Shown: positions 42,596-50,576 of the stretch, in pieces
Layout: each line of letters starts with the position of its first letter
How positions within the stretch are numbered: the first letter of the stretch is position 1
DNA from: Caryophanales bacterium UBA6865
GTDB taxonomy: Bacteria; Bacillota_I; Bacilli_A; RFN20; CAG-826
NCBI GenBank assembly: GCA_002449265.1
Contig: DKCV01000025.1
Coordinates: 62,001 to 126,000 of the forward strand
Length of the DNA: 64,000 nucleotides
Direction of reading: 5' to 3'
Position numbers and translations under genes: made by a program
The notes under the pieces: generated by a model
Told to the model about the DNA's origin: nothing
Databases searched by the model: none
Seen by the model: the letters and a program-made list of their open reading frames with translations, nothing else

Positions 42596-44269
42596 ATGCC
42601 GAAATTTACTTCCCCAATTCAGATTTTTGCCCTCGGCGGTTTAGGTGAGGTCGGTAAAAACACATATTGTTTTGAAAGCGAGCGTTCGCTTATTTTAGTT
42701 GATGCTGGCGTTCGTTTCCCTGAAGCGAATTTACCTGGCGTAGACTACGTTATCCCTGACTACACCTATTTAAGGAATAACCGCAATAAAATTAAAGCTT
42801 TGTTCATCACGCATGGTCATGAAGACCATATTGGCGGAATTCCATTCCTTATTCGGACGGTTAATATTCCTGTCATTTACGCTCCACGTCTAGCTGCAGC
42901 CTTGATCCGCCATAAACTTGAAGACGCTCGTATTAAAGATAATGTCAAAATCGTGGAATACGATAGTGACACAGCTGTCCATATTGATGACTCTTTCACC
43001 GTTTCTTTTTTCCGCGTGACCCATTCTATTCCAGATTCTTTTGGAATTTGTATTGATACTCCAGAAGGAAGAATCATCGATACTGGTGACTTCAAAATCG
43101 ATTTAACACCTGTTGGCCCTAATTTTGAATTAAGCAAATTAGCCCGTTTAGGATCAGAAGGCGTCAGCTTATTATTAAGCGATTCCACGAACGCAGAAAT
43201 TGAAGGTTACACCCCAAGTGAAAGAAACGTTCGTAGCGGCGTTGAAGAAATCTTCGATAAAGCCCCTGGAAGAATCATCGTTTCTACTTTCTCGAGCAAT
43301 ATCAACCGTATCCAACAAGTCGTAGAAGTCGCTGTTGAACACAAACGCAAAATTTGTATTTTAGGGCGAAGCATGGAAACAGTCGTTGGAATCGCGCGTG
43401 ATTATGGCTATATCAAAATTCCTGACGCCTCAATCATTAGCGATGACAATATTAGAAACTACAAAAATAGCGAAATCTGCATTCTTTGCACCGGTTCGCA
43501 AGGGGAAGCAATGGCAGCACTATCGCGCATCGCGAATGGCGATCATAAAAATGTCCACATTAATCCAGGCGATACGATTGTGTTTTCTAGTAACCCAATC
43601 CCAGGAAACGGAGCACTTGTCGACCGTCTCGTCAATAATCTCGTCAAACAAGGCGCCGATGTTAAAACAAATGGATTAGCTTTCTCGCTCCATAGTTCAG
43701 GTCACCCTTCTAGACAAGAACTTCGCTTAATGCTAAAGATTGTGAATCCAAAGTTTTTCATGCCTGCCCATGGCGAATATCGAATGCTTAAACTCCATGG
43801 CGAAGTAGCCAAAGAATTAGGAATGAAAGAAGAAAACATCTTTATTTGCGGAAATGGTGATGTTCTCCAATTAAAAGATCACACCGTCACTAGAGGTGGG
43901 CATATTAGCGCTGAAGATATTTATATCGACGGTAATGACTTAGACGGGTTAACAAGTGGTGTTCTCCACGACCGCGAAATTCTCAAAAATGAGGGCCTTG
44001 TTGTCGTTTTGCTTTCAATGAGCAAGAAAGGCGAGGAGGCTTTGCCCCCAATCGTTTACGCTCGAGGCTTTGCAAGTGGGGAAAAGACTCACTTAATGCG
44101 CCACACCCAAATGCACGCCGACGAAGCGTTTAAAAACGCGCTTGCTAGAAAAGCGAGTTTAGGTGAAATCAAAGGCATCGTAAAAAGCGAAGTTTCGAAA
44201 TATATTTATCGTAAAACCGAACGGACACCGGTTATTATTCCGCTTATCTTATCGAGCAAATCATGTTAA
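42596..44269 (+). CDS. rnjA: Ribonuclease J
   Basis: 557 residues, full length. Metallo-beta-lactamase motif HGHEDHIGG, GDFKID, and the beta-CASP region (STFSSNINRIQQ, HSSGHPSRQEL, PAHGEYRML) are present, followed by the C-terminal RNase J domain. Acts as 5'-3' exonuclease and endonuclease in RNA maturation and decay. Strong Shine-Dalgarno (AAGGAG). maf overlaps its 3' end by seven bases. Confidence 0.96.
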   Translation: MPKFTSPIQIFALGGLGEVGKNTYCFESERSLILVDAGVRFPEANLPGVDYVIPDYTYLRNNRNKIKALFITHGHEDHIGGIPFLIRTVNIPVIYAPRLAAALIRHKLEDARIKDNVKIVEYDSDTAVHIDDSFTVSFFRVTHSIPDSFGICIDTPEGRIIDTGDFKIDLTPVGPNFELSKLARLGSEGVSLLLSDSTNAEIEGYTPSERNVRSGVEEIFDKAPGRIIVSTFSSNINRIQQVVEVAVEHKRKICILGRSMETVVGIARDYGYIKIPDASIISDDNIRNYKNSEICILCTGSQGEAMAALSRIANGDHKNVHINPGDTIVFSSNPIPGNGALVDRLVNNLVKQGADVKTNGLAFSLHSSGHPSRQELRLMLKIVNPKFFMPAHGEYRMLKLHGEVAKELGMKEENIFICGNGDVLQLKDHTVTRGGHISAEDIYIDGNDLDGLTSGVLHDREILKNEGLVVVLLSMSKKGEEALPPIVYARGFASGEKTHLMRHTQMHADEAFKNALARKASLGEIKGIVKSEVSKYIYRKTERTPVIIPLILSSKSC

Positions 44270-44811
44270 TTCTCGCTAGCAAATCACCACGAAGGAAAGA
44301 ATTATTAAAGAAAATCGTTCCTTCATTTGCCATTATTCCAGCCGATATCGATGAAAGGCTTCTTGACCCTTCTTTAAAAGCGAAAGATCTTGCTTTGGAA
44401 GAAAGTAAGCTTAAGGCTTATACGATCTTTTCTCTTCACCCTGACGATGAGATTTTAAGTTGCGACACCATCGTCATTTTAAATGGGAAAGTGTTAGAAA
44501 AACCAGTGGATAAAGATGATGCAATCCGAATGCTTGAACTAGAATCTGGGAAACGCCAAATCGTAGTAAGCGCCTATACTTATATTTCTAAAGAAAAAGA
44601 AATCTCTCATAGTGTCACCACGGAAGTCTATTTTCGCTCATTAAGCGAGGAAGAAATCATAACTTACGTTACGCGTTTTTCTCCTTTAGATAAGGCAGGA
44701 GCCTATGGCATCCAAGACGATTTCCCTTTAATCGAAAAAATCGTGGGTTCCTATGACAATGTCATGGGTTTGCCCACGGAAGATTTGAAGAAACGCGTTT
44801 TTAAGCTTTAG
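44263..44811 (+). CDS. maf: Maf-type nucleoside triphosphate pyrophosphatase
   Basis: 182 residues. N-terminal LASKSPRRKELLKK, the catalytic region LSCDTIVILNGKVLEKP, and DKAGAYGIQDDFPLIEKI...YDNVMGLP define the YhdE-like dTTP/UTP class of Maf. House-cleaning enzyme for modified pyrimidine nucleotides. Co-transcribed with rnjA. Confidence 0.95.
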   Translation: MLILASKSPRRKELLKKIVPSFAIIPADIDERLLDPSLKAKDLALEESKLKAYTIFSLHPDDEILSCDTIVILNGKVLEKPVDKDDAIRMLELESGKRQIVVSAYTYISKEKEISHSVTTEVYFRSLSEEEIITYVTRFSPLDKAGAYGIQDDFPLIEKIVGSYDNVMGLPTEDLKKRVFKL

Positions 44812-45172
44812 GGAAGATTTTGTTATAAACTTCCATCGCGTTATCCTTAATCACTAAGGTAAGTTTATCGCTCATTTGAATAAAGCCAGTCACCCCTGCT
44901 TCACGGAGCTTGTCGCGATTAACTGCCCCATAATCTTTTAGTTTGAGGATAATACGACTTCCGTCTAACGCTCTTTCTAACACGTTTTCTTCTCCGCCAA
45001 GCGCTTCTAAATATAAAGACGGTTGAATTTCGACCGTTTTTTTCTTTTCTTTATAGAAGTGACGATCCAAAAAGAAAATAGTGACAAATAAAGCAAGAGC
45101 GATTAAAGCGATGATCCACCAGATATTTTTAAGCAAGAAGTCGCTATAGGTGATAGGAATTAAATATTTCAT
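44801..45172 (-). CDS. Membrane-tethered PTS EIIB-like domain without its Cys
   Basis: 123 residues from MKYLIPIT; a longer frame adds nine residues but TATTAT ends six bases before this ATG. One membrane helix (about 15-34) is followed by a glucose-type EIIB fold: LEALGGEENVLERALDGSR, then LKLKDYGAVNRDKLREAGVTGF. The phosphorylated Cys of CxTRLR is replaced by Asp70 (ALDGSRI), so it cannot be a normal phosphocarrier. No EIIC is near. Perhaps a binding or sensory remnant, as also annotated in some Mollicutes. Overlaps maf by 11 bases convergently. Confidence 0.75.
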   Translation of the reverse strand: MKYLIPITYSDFLLKNIWWIIALIALALFVTIFFLDRHFYKEKKKTVEIQPSLYLEALGGEENVLERALDGSRIILKLKDYGAVNRDKLREAGVTGFIQMSDKLTLVIKDNAMEVYNKIFPKA

Positions 45173-45177
45173 GAGAG

Positions 45178-45184
45178 TATAATA
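45178..45184. promoter_or_regulatory. Shared bidirectional -10 element
   Basis: TATAATA reads TATAAT on the plus strand (for the CYTH gene, ATG 45203) and TATTAT on the minus strand (six bases before the EIIB-like ATG). The two divergent starts are 30 bases apart, so the two promoters must overlap and are mutually exclusive. Confidence 0.55.
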
Positions 45185-45202
45185 CCACAAGAGGAGCAAT
45201 CT

Positions 45203-45781
45203 ATGAGCAACGCGATTGAAATTGAAGCAAAGGCACTTGTGAGAAAAGAAGACTATGAAAAGCTATCGAAGGCATTTCGCACCTATAAGCATTTCATTCA
45301 AACCAATTTCTATATTGATAACGACGAAGGGTATCTAAGAAAAGAAGGCCTCGCCCTTCGAATCCGCGAAAAATATGGCACCTATGAAATGACCTTGAAG
45401 ACACCTCTTAGCCAAGGCTTATTAGAGAAAAACGAAATCTTAAGCGAAAAGGCTTTTGATGATTTTACTAGAAACGGCCAATTCCCCGAAAACGATTTGA
45501 AACGTTTCTTGACGATGCTCGATGTCGATGTGGATACTTTAAAAGTTAAAACAAGCCTTACCACGAATCGAATTGATGCCCCTTACCAAGGAGGGAAACT
45601 TTCGATCGACGAGAATGCCTATTCTGGGAAAACCGACTACGAAATCGAACTCGAATACAATAACGAAGACGAGGCGGAAAAGCTTCTTCGTGAACTATTC
45701 TTAAAATACGATATCCCCTTCTCCCTCAACAAAAAGACAAAGGTTGCGCGCGCTTTTGAAGCGATAACAAACGAGAAATAG
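45203..45781 (+). CDS. CYTH-domain (triphosphate tunnel) protein
   Basis: 192 residues, YjbK type. The family ExExK motif is IEIEAKA at the N-terminus, with alternating charged strands (LALRIREKY, YEMTLKTP, YEIELEY, KTKVARAF) lining a tunnel. Likely hydrolyses inorganic tri- or polyphosphate; substrate unproven. Shine-Dalgarno GAGGAG. Confidence 0.87.
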   Translation: MSNAIEIEAKALVRKEDYEKLSKAFRTYKHFIQTNFYIDNDEGYLRKEGLALRIREKYGTYEMTLKTPLSQGLLEKNEILSEKAFDDFTRNGQFPENDLKRFLTMLDVDVDTLKVKTSLTTNRIDAPYQGGKLSIDENAYSGKTDYEIELEYNNEDEAEKLLRELFLKYDIPFSLNKKTKVARAFEAITNEK

Positions 45782-45802
45782 GGCCTTCCGCCCTTTTCTT
45801 TT
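45780..45802 (+). terminator. Terminator after the CYTH gene
   Basis: AGGGC-CTTCC-GCCCT followed by TTTCTTTT; it shares its first bases with the TAG stop codon. The next gene starts 12 bases later, so some readthrough is likely. Confidence 0.6.
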
Positions 45803-45813
45803 CGGAGAGAAGT

Positions 45814-46542
45814 ATGCGATTATTATTCATTCGTCACGCTGATCCAGATTATCAAAATGATTCATTAACCGAAGTCGGCAAGAATGAAGCAAACGCACTT
45901 GCGGAATTTCTATCAAAAGAAGAAATCGACGCAATTTTCGTTTCTCCTCTAGGTAGAGCGAGAGAAACATTGGAAGCGTATTTGCAATTTAGTAAAACCC
46001 CCATAAAGCCAATTGTCAAAGATTGGTTACGCGAATTTAATGCGAATACACCGCATGACGCAACGCATTCCGCTTGGGATTTTCTTCCTTCAACTTTAGA
46101 AGAAGCGGGAGAGGAAGCTTATTCGCCAAACACTTTCTTAACTTCAATTGCCGCTTATAGAAATAGTGATTTCAAAGAAAAATACGATAAGGTAGCGAGC
46201 CATATAGACGAACTGCTTTCTACCTTTGGCTACCTTAGAGAAAAACATCATTACAAGGTAAAAGAAGAAAATACGAAAACCATCGCTTTCTTTTGTCATT
46301 TTGGGGTAGAAGCCATGATGCTTTCACACCTCATTAATTCAAGTCCAATCACGCTTTGTCAATATTTTTGTGCTTTGCCAAGTTCCGTTACCACCGTCTA
46401 TACAGAAGAAAGAAGAAAAGGCATCGCCCAATTTCGTATCAGCGAATTCGGCAGCGTTTCCCATTTGCTTTTAAAGGGAATGAAACCATCTTTTTCGGCA
46501 AGATTTTCAGAAACTTATTCTGATCCCCGCCGTCACGACTAA
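45814..46542 (+). CDS. Histidine phosphatase family protein
   Basis: 242 residues. The phosphoacceptor motif LFIRHADPDY near the N-terminus, LTEVGKNEA, FVSPLGRARETLE, and the late catalytic FFCHFGVEAMM identify the phosphoglycerate-mutase-like superfamily. Substrate unknown. Shine-Dalgarno GGAGAG. The 3' end overlaps addA by four bases (convergent). Confidence 0.88.
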   Translation: MRLLFIRHADPDYQNDSLTEVGKNEANALAEFLSKEEIDAIFVSPLGRARETLEAYLQFSKTPIKPIVKDWLREFNANTPHDATHSAWDFLPSTLEEAGEEAYSPNTFLTSIAAYRNSDFKEKYDKVASHIDELLSTFGYLREKHHYKVKEENTKTIAFFCHFGVEAMMLSHLINSSPITLCQYFCALPSSVTTVYTEERRKGIAQFRISEFGSVSHLLLKGMKPSFSARFSETYSDPRRHD

Positions 46543-49500
46543 GCAATTTCTTTCTGTTTTCCCTGCAAAATCGACACCAAATACATGTGAACTCGTTTTT
46601 CTTCACACCCAAATATACGAATGATGTTTTCTTTATAAGTATGAAGCTGATTCACATAAGCAGGGTCATCAATGTGGCTCGTTTTATAATCGACGATGTA
46701 ATAATCTTTCCCAAGTTTAAAAAGAAGGTCGATGAAACCAGAAGAATGAGACAGATGGTCATAATAGCCATATTCACTATGGATTTCTCCGTTTTTTGCT
46801 AAACGCATAATGGGAAGAGATAAAACTTTATCAATCACCTCGCGGTCCTCTTTGTCTAGAATGAAAGAAGTATCCCCACTAGCGATATCCGTGAGTTCCA
46901 ATAAGCGATGCAAATGAATGCCTTTTTCTAATATGACATTTGAAGGAAGCTCTTCATCAACTAAAGAAATGACTTTACTCGCCCGTTTTTTGATTCTAGG
47001 AGTAAACACTAAAGCCTCATCATTAATAATAGGCTCGTGAAATTGAGGTAATTTTGAGGTTACTTCTCCTTCGAAATAATCACTCATGAAAGAGACTTCA
47101 TCATGATAATCTTTGCTTTCATAAGATAAATAAGTTAACCAAGACACATTATCAAAGGCTTTCAGCAAAGAAGGTAAGAAGGTTTTCGTAAACGTCATGA
47201 TAACTTCTTCTTTATCGTCTTCCCCTTCATCGCTTTTAATCGTTAGGCCCAAGGACTCATAGTCTTCATTCACCAGTTCTTCAATGAATTCACGAATTCG
47301 TTCTTCCCAATCTTCTTTAGAAAGAGAGCTAAATTGAGAAAAGGAAAAATCGCCTTCATCTTTTGAAGGAAGTTCATCATCTTCTTCCGTGATGTTATAA
47401 GAGCTGTCTAATCCGCTTCCATAAGAAATCTCATCAAGAAGATCTTTTTTCCGTTCTTCCTTCAACGCGTTTAAAAAGGTAGTAAAGGAATTAATTTGGT
47501 ATTTTTCCATTAAAGAGGGGAAACAGGCGGAAACAAAAACTCGTGTATAAAGGTCAATGTCTTTTTCTATACAAAGTCGTTTCTCATAATCAAGATATAA
47601 ATCGCGAGCAAAACCAAGCAAATAATTCTTTTGAATCAAAAGAGGAATATCTAAATAATAACTCTTCCCTAACCGCAAATAGGTTTCTCTTGCTTCAAAG
47701 AATAAGGAAGAAGAATCTAATAAAGGTAAAGAAATCGTTTGAATTGTTTCGACTAAAGAAAGGAATGTTTCATAATCCGCCTTACTAATGACGCCTTCTA
47801 TGATTTTCTTCTCGATAAAATCGTCATTCAGTTTATAGTGATGCGGCATTTCATTAAGCATCGCATAAAGGTTCTCAGCCTTTTTATCATCATCACCCAC
47901 AATAATCACTTGGTTTTCCGCACGCGTCAAAGCGACATAGAACAAGCGAACATGGTCGTCCACTTCAGGGTTATTCTCACTATTAACGTAGTTACGCGTG
48001 CATAAAGTTTCATAACAAGTTGAATAAGAAGGAGGGAAAGAACTAGAGGCTGGGGGATCAAAAGCAAAATCAGGAAAGCCAATTCCTCTTTCCTTAGAAA
48101 AGACGAAATCAGGTTTACTTCTTTGATCACCACTAGACATCGCATTAAGCGAAACTGGCATATAGACAATCTTTCTTTCTAAGCCTTTGGAGGCGTGAAT
48201 CGTCATCATATCCACTGCATCATCATTATGCGTTAAAGTGTCCGCGCTGAATTCGAGGGAATAACGATTCATATTCGCGAATAAATTAACGAAACTTTCA
48301 ATCCCGCTCCCGGTAGATTCGTTCGATAAAACAAGTTGATATAAAGATTCGATTTTAGAAATATTATCTTCGATATCACCAATCTTATAAAGCTTATCTA
48401 TGACATGAAAGTTATTGATGATTCCTAAATAAATATCATGGAAAGAGGCATCAAAATTTTCGGAAGCAAACGTTTCTAATTCTTTCCAAAGAGGATCGCT
48501 TTTGATTGCAGATAAGGAATCTAGTTCATCACTAGCGCGCAATAATTCATATAAACGTGTATCGCTATATTCATAGGCATAACTTCTAGCGATAGAGGCG
48601 AATAGATGCTTAGGATCTTCCTTCCCGCCGCACGTCATCCACTTAAACATTTTGATGAGAGATTCAATTAAAATTACCGCATTCGCCTCTCTTAAATTAG
48701 TGGAAATGACTTTATTTAATTTGATTCCGTTTTGGCTAAAGAGTTTTTCGTATAAGCCAAATCGACTCTTCACGCGCATTAAAATGGCAAAGTCGCTTGC
48801 CTTACAAGGACGAATCCCTACTGACCTATCATAAACAGGATATCCTTCCGCGAGTTTTTTCTTGATATCGGTTAAAATCGCAAAGGCTTCCGTTTCATTA
48901 TGCCCTTTCGCATTCATCTTCGTTTCGGTAAGAGGAAGATTTGGGGTTATGATACGAGAAACGCCGAAATGTTCGTAAGGTAAACGATATAAATTCACCT
49001 TCGAGTCATAAGAAAGGTGTTCTAAATTATCGTTTTTATAGTCGATTGAGCCATGATTAAGTCGCATATAGTAAGAACAAATATAATTGATATCATCTAA
49101 TAGGCGTTTCCCACTTCGGTAGTTATAATTCATCGCGATGACTTTATGTCCTAAGCCAGATAGATACCGTTTTTGGCGTTCCCTAAATAAGGCAACAACG
49201 CTTCCACGGAATAAATAAATGCTTTGTTTCGCATCACCGACCACAAATAAATGTGCTCTTTTCCCAGAAGCGTTCGGCTTAAGAAGGCTCTCTAAAAACG
49301 CTTCTTGCGCAGGGTTGGTGTCCTGATATTCGTCTACCATGATATAAGAGAAACGGCTCCGAATTTCGGAAGCGATGTCTTCATAAGCGGAATCGGTCAA
49401 TAACGATAATGCCAAATCCGCAATATCGGAGAAAGAGAAAGAATTAGTAACTTTTTTAAATTCCAAAAAGCGTTCATCGGCTTCTTTTACTAGCGTCATC

Positions 49501-50576
49501 AATAAATGAACATCATCTTTTGTTTTTAAGATTTTCTCGTATTCAAAAGCAAGGGAACCTAGCGTTTCAACAGGCTTAGTTACGCGTTTTTCCGTAGTGA
49601 CCGCAGTTTTTAAAATCTTCCATGGTTTTTCTAAACGTTCTTTTTCTTCTTTGTCTAATCCCTTTGTTCTTGTCGTAAGTAAAGGCGAATAGTCCTCGCG
49701 AAATGTCTTAATCTTTGAAACAAAAGTCTCATCGTCACATTTAAGCAAAGAAACTATCGCTTCATAAAGCGGCTCAGCGTAATTCTCTTCTCGGAAAGAA
49801 AAAGCATCATAGCTCTTTCCCCAAAATCCTAGACTAGAAAAAGCGTCTTTCGCACTCGAAAAAGAAGTAACGGGATTAACGTAAAGATCATAATGATATT
49901 CTGCGAAAGCTGCTTCATAAATCGTATCGATAAGCGATTCACGGACAGAAGTTAGATAGGCATGATAGAGTTCTTTTGCAAAGAAAAAAGAATAAAAACG
50001 TTCATCGTAATGGGAAAGGAAATCTTCCTTATCTTTTTTCCCTAAAGAATCAAGTTTATCCCAAAGCGACAAAACATTGCGTTTTGCGTGTCTGTCCCCT
50101 TTCATGTCAATTTTTTGGATAAAAGAGATTAACGAGGCGCTTTTTGCAGGGTTTTTATAATATTCAGAAAAAATTTGATCGACAATTTCGCTGCGTTTGG
50201 TTTTGGCGATGTTATCATCCAAAACATTTAACTTATCCGCAATTCCTAAACGCATCGAATATTGGGAAACTAAATATTGATATAGGCTATCAAACGTCTG
50301 GATGTGACTAGAAAGTAATTGATTGGCTTTTTCCTTTTCTTCTTTGGGGAACTTTGCAAGGATTCTTTCTTTCATTTCGTGGGCAGCGTTATTGGTGAAA
50401 GTTAAAACAAGAAGCTCGCTTGGCTTAACTTTATCCCCAAGAATAATTTCGCAAACTCGTTCAGAAAGGGTGTTGGTTTTCCCGCTTCCTGCACCGGCCG
50501 AAATCAAAATGTCTTCATCGACTGGAGCCACGATGGCTTCCCACTGCTGATCATTGAAGCGATTTTTATTTGCCAT
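46539..50576 (-). CDS. addA: AddA helicase-nuclease subunit
   Basis: 1345 residues starting at MANKNRF, with AAGGAGAGGG seven bases upstream; longer in-frame starts lie inside addB. UvrD-type SF1A helicase: Walker A SAGAGSGKT near 30, VDEYQDTNP, GDAKQSIYLFRG, MTIHASKGLE, FYVALTRA. The C-terminal RecB-like nuclease (about 1220-1300) keeps GIHLHRLLE, GFIDLLF and VDYKT. With AddB it processes double-strand breaks for recombination. Overlaps addB by 11 bases. Confidence 0.95.
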   Translation of the reverse strand: MANKNRFNDQQWEAIVAPVDEDILISAGAGSGKTNTLSERVCEIILGDKVKPSELLVLTFTNNAAHEMKERILAKFPKEEKEKANQLLSSHIQTFDSLYQYLVSQYSMRLGIADKLNVLDDNIAKTKRSEIVDQIFSEYYKNPAKSASLISFIQKIDMKGDRHAKRNVLSLWDKLDSLGKKDKEDFLSHYDERFYSFFFAKELYHAYLTSVRESLIDTIYEAAFAEYHYDLYVNPVTSFSSAKDAFSSLGFWGKSYDAFSFREENYAEPLYEAIVSLLKCDDETFVSKIKTFREDYSPLLTTRTKGLDKEEKERLEKPWKILKTAVTTEKRVTKPVETLGSLAFEYEKILKTKDDVHLLMTLVKEADERFLEFKKVTNSFSFSDIADLALSLLTDSAYEDIASEIRSRFSYIMVDEYQDTNPAQEAFLESLLKPNASGKRAHLFVVGDAKQSIYLFRGSVVALFRERQKRYLSGLGHKVIAMNYNYRSGKRLLDDINYICSYYMRLNHGSIDYKNDNLEHLSYDSKVNLYRLPYEHFGVSRIITPNLPLTETKMNAKGHNETEAFAILTDIKKKLAEGYPVYDRSVGIRPCKASDFAILMRVKSRFGLYEKLFSQNGIKLNKVISTNLREANAVILIESLIKMFKWMTCGGKEDPKHLFASIARSYAYEYSDTRLYELLRASDELDSLSAIKSDPLWKELETFASENFDASFHDIYLGIINNFHVIDKLYKIGDIEDNISKIESLYQLVLSNESTGSGIESFVNLFANMNRYSLEFSADTLTHNDDAVDMMTIHASKGLERKIVYMPVSLNAMSSGDQRSKPDFVFSKERGIGFPDFAFDPPASSSFPPSYSTCYETLCTRNYVNSENNPEVDDHVRLFYVALTRAENQVIIVGDDDKKAENLYAMLNEMPHHYKLNDDFIEKKIIEGVISKADYETFLSLVETIQTISLPLLDSSSLFFEARETYLRLGKSYYLDIPLLIQKNYLLGFARDLYLDYEKRLCIEKDIDLYTRVFVSACFPSLMEKYQINSFTTFLNALKEERKKDLLDEISYGSGLDSSYNITEEDDELPSKDEGDFSFSQFSSLSKEDWEERIREFIEELVNEDYESLGLTIKSDEGEDDKEEVIMTFTKTFLPSLLKAFDNVSWLTYLSYESKDYHDEVSFMSDYFEGEVTSKLPQFHEPIINDEALVFTPRIKKRASKVISLVDEELPSNVILEKGIHLHRLLELTDIASGDTSFILDKEDREVIDKVLSLPIMRLAKNGEIHSEYGYYDHLSHSSGFIDLLFKLGKDYYIVDYKTSHIDDPAYVNQLHTYKENIIRIFGCEEKRVHMYLVSILQGKQKEIA

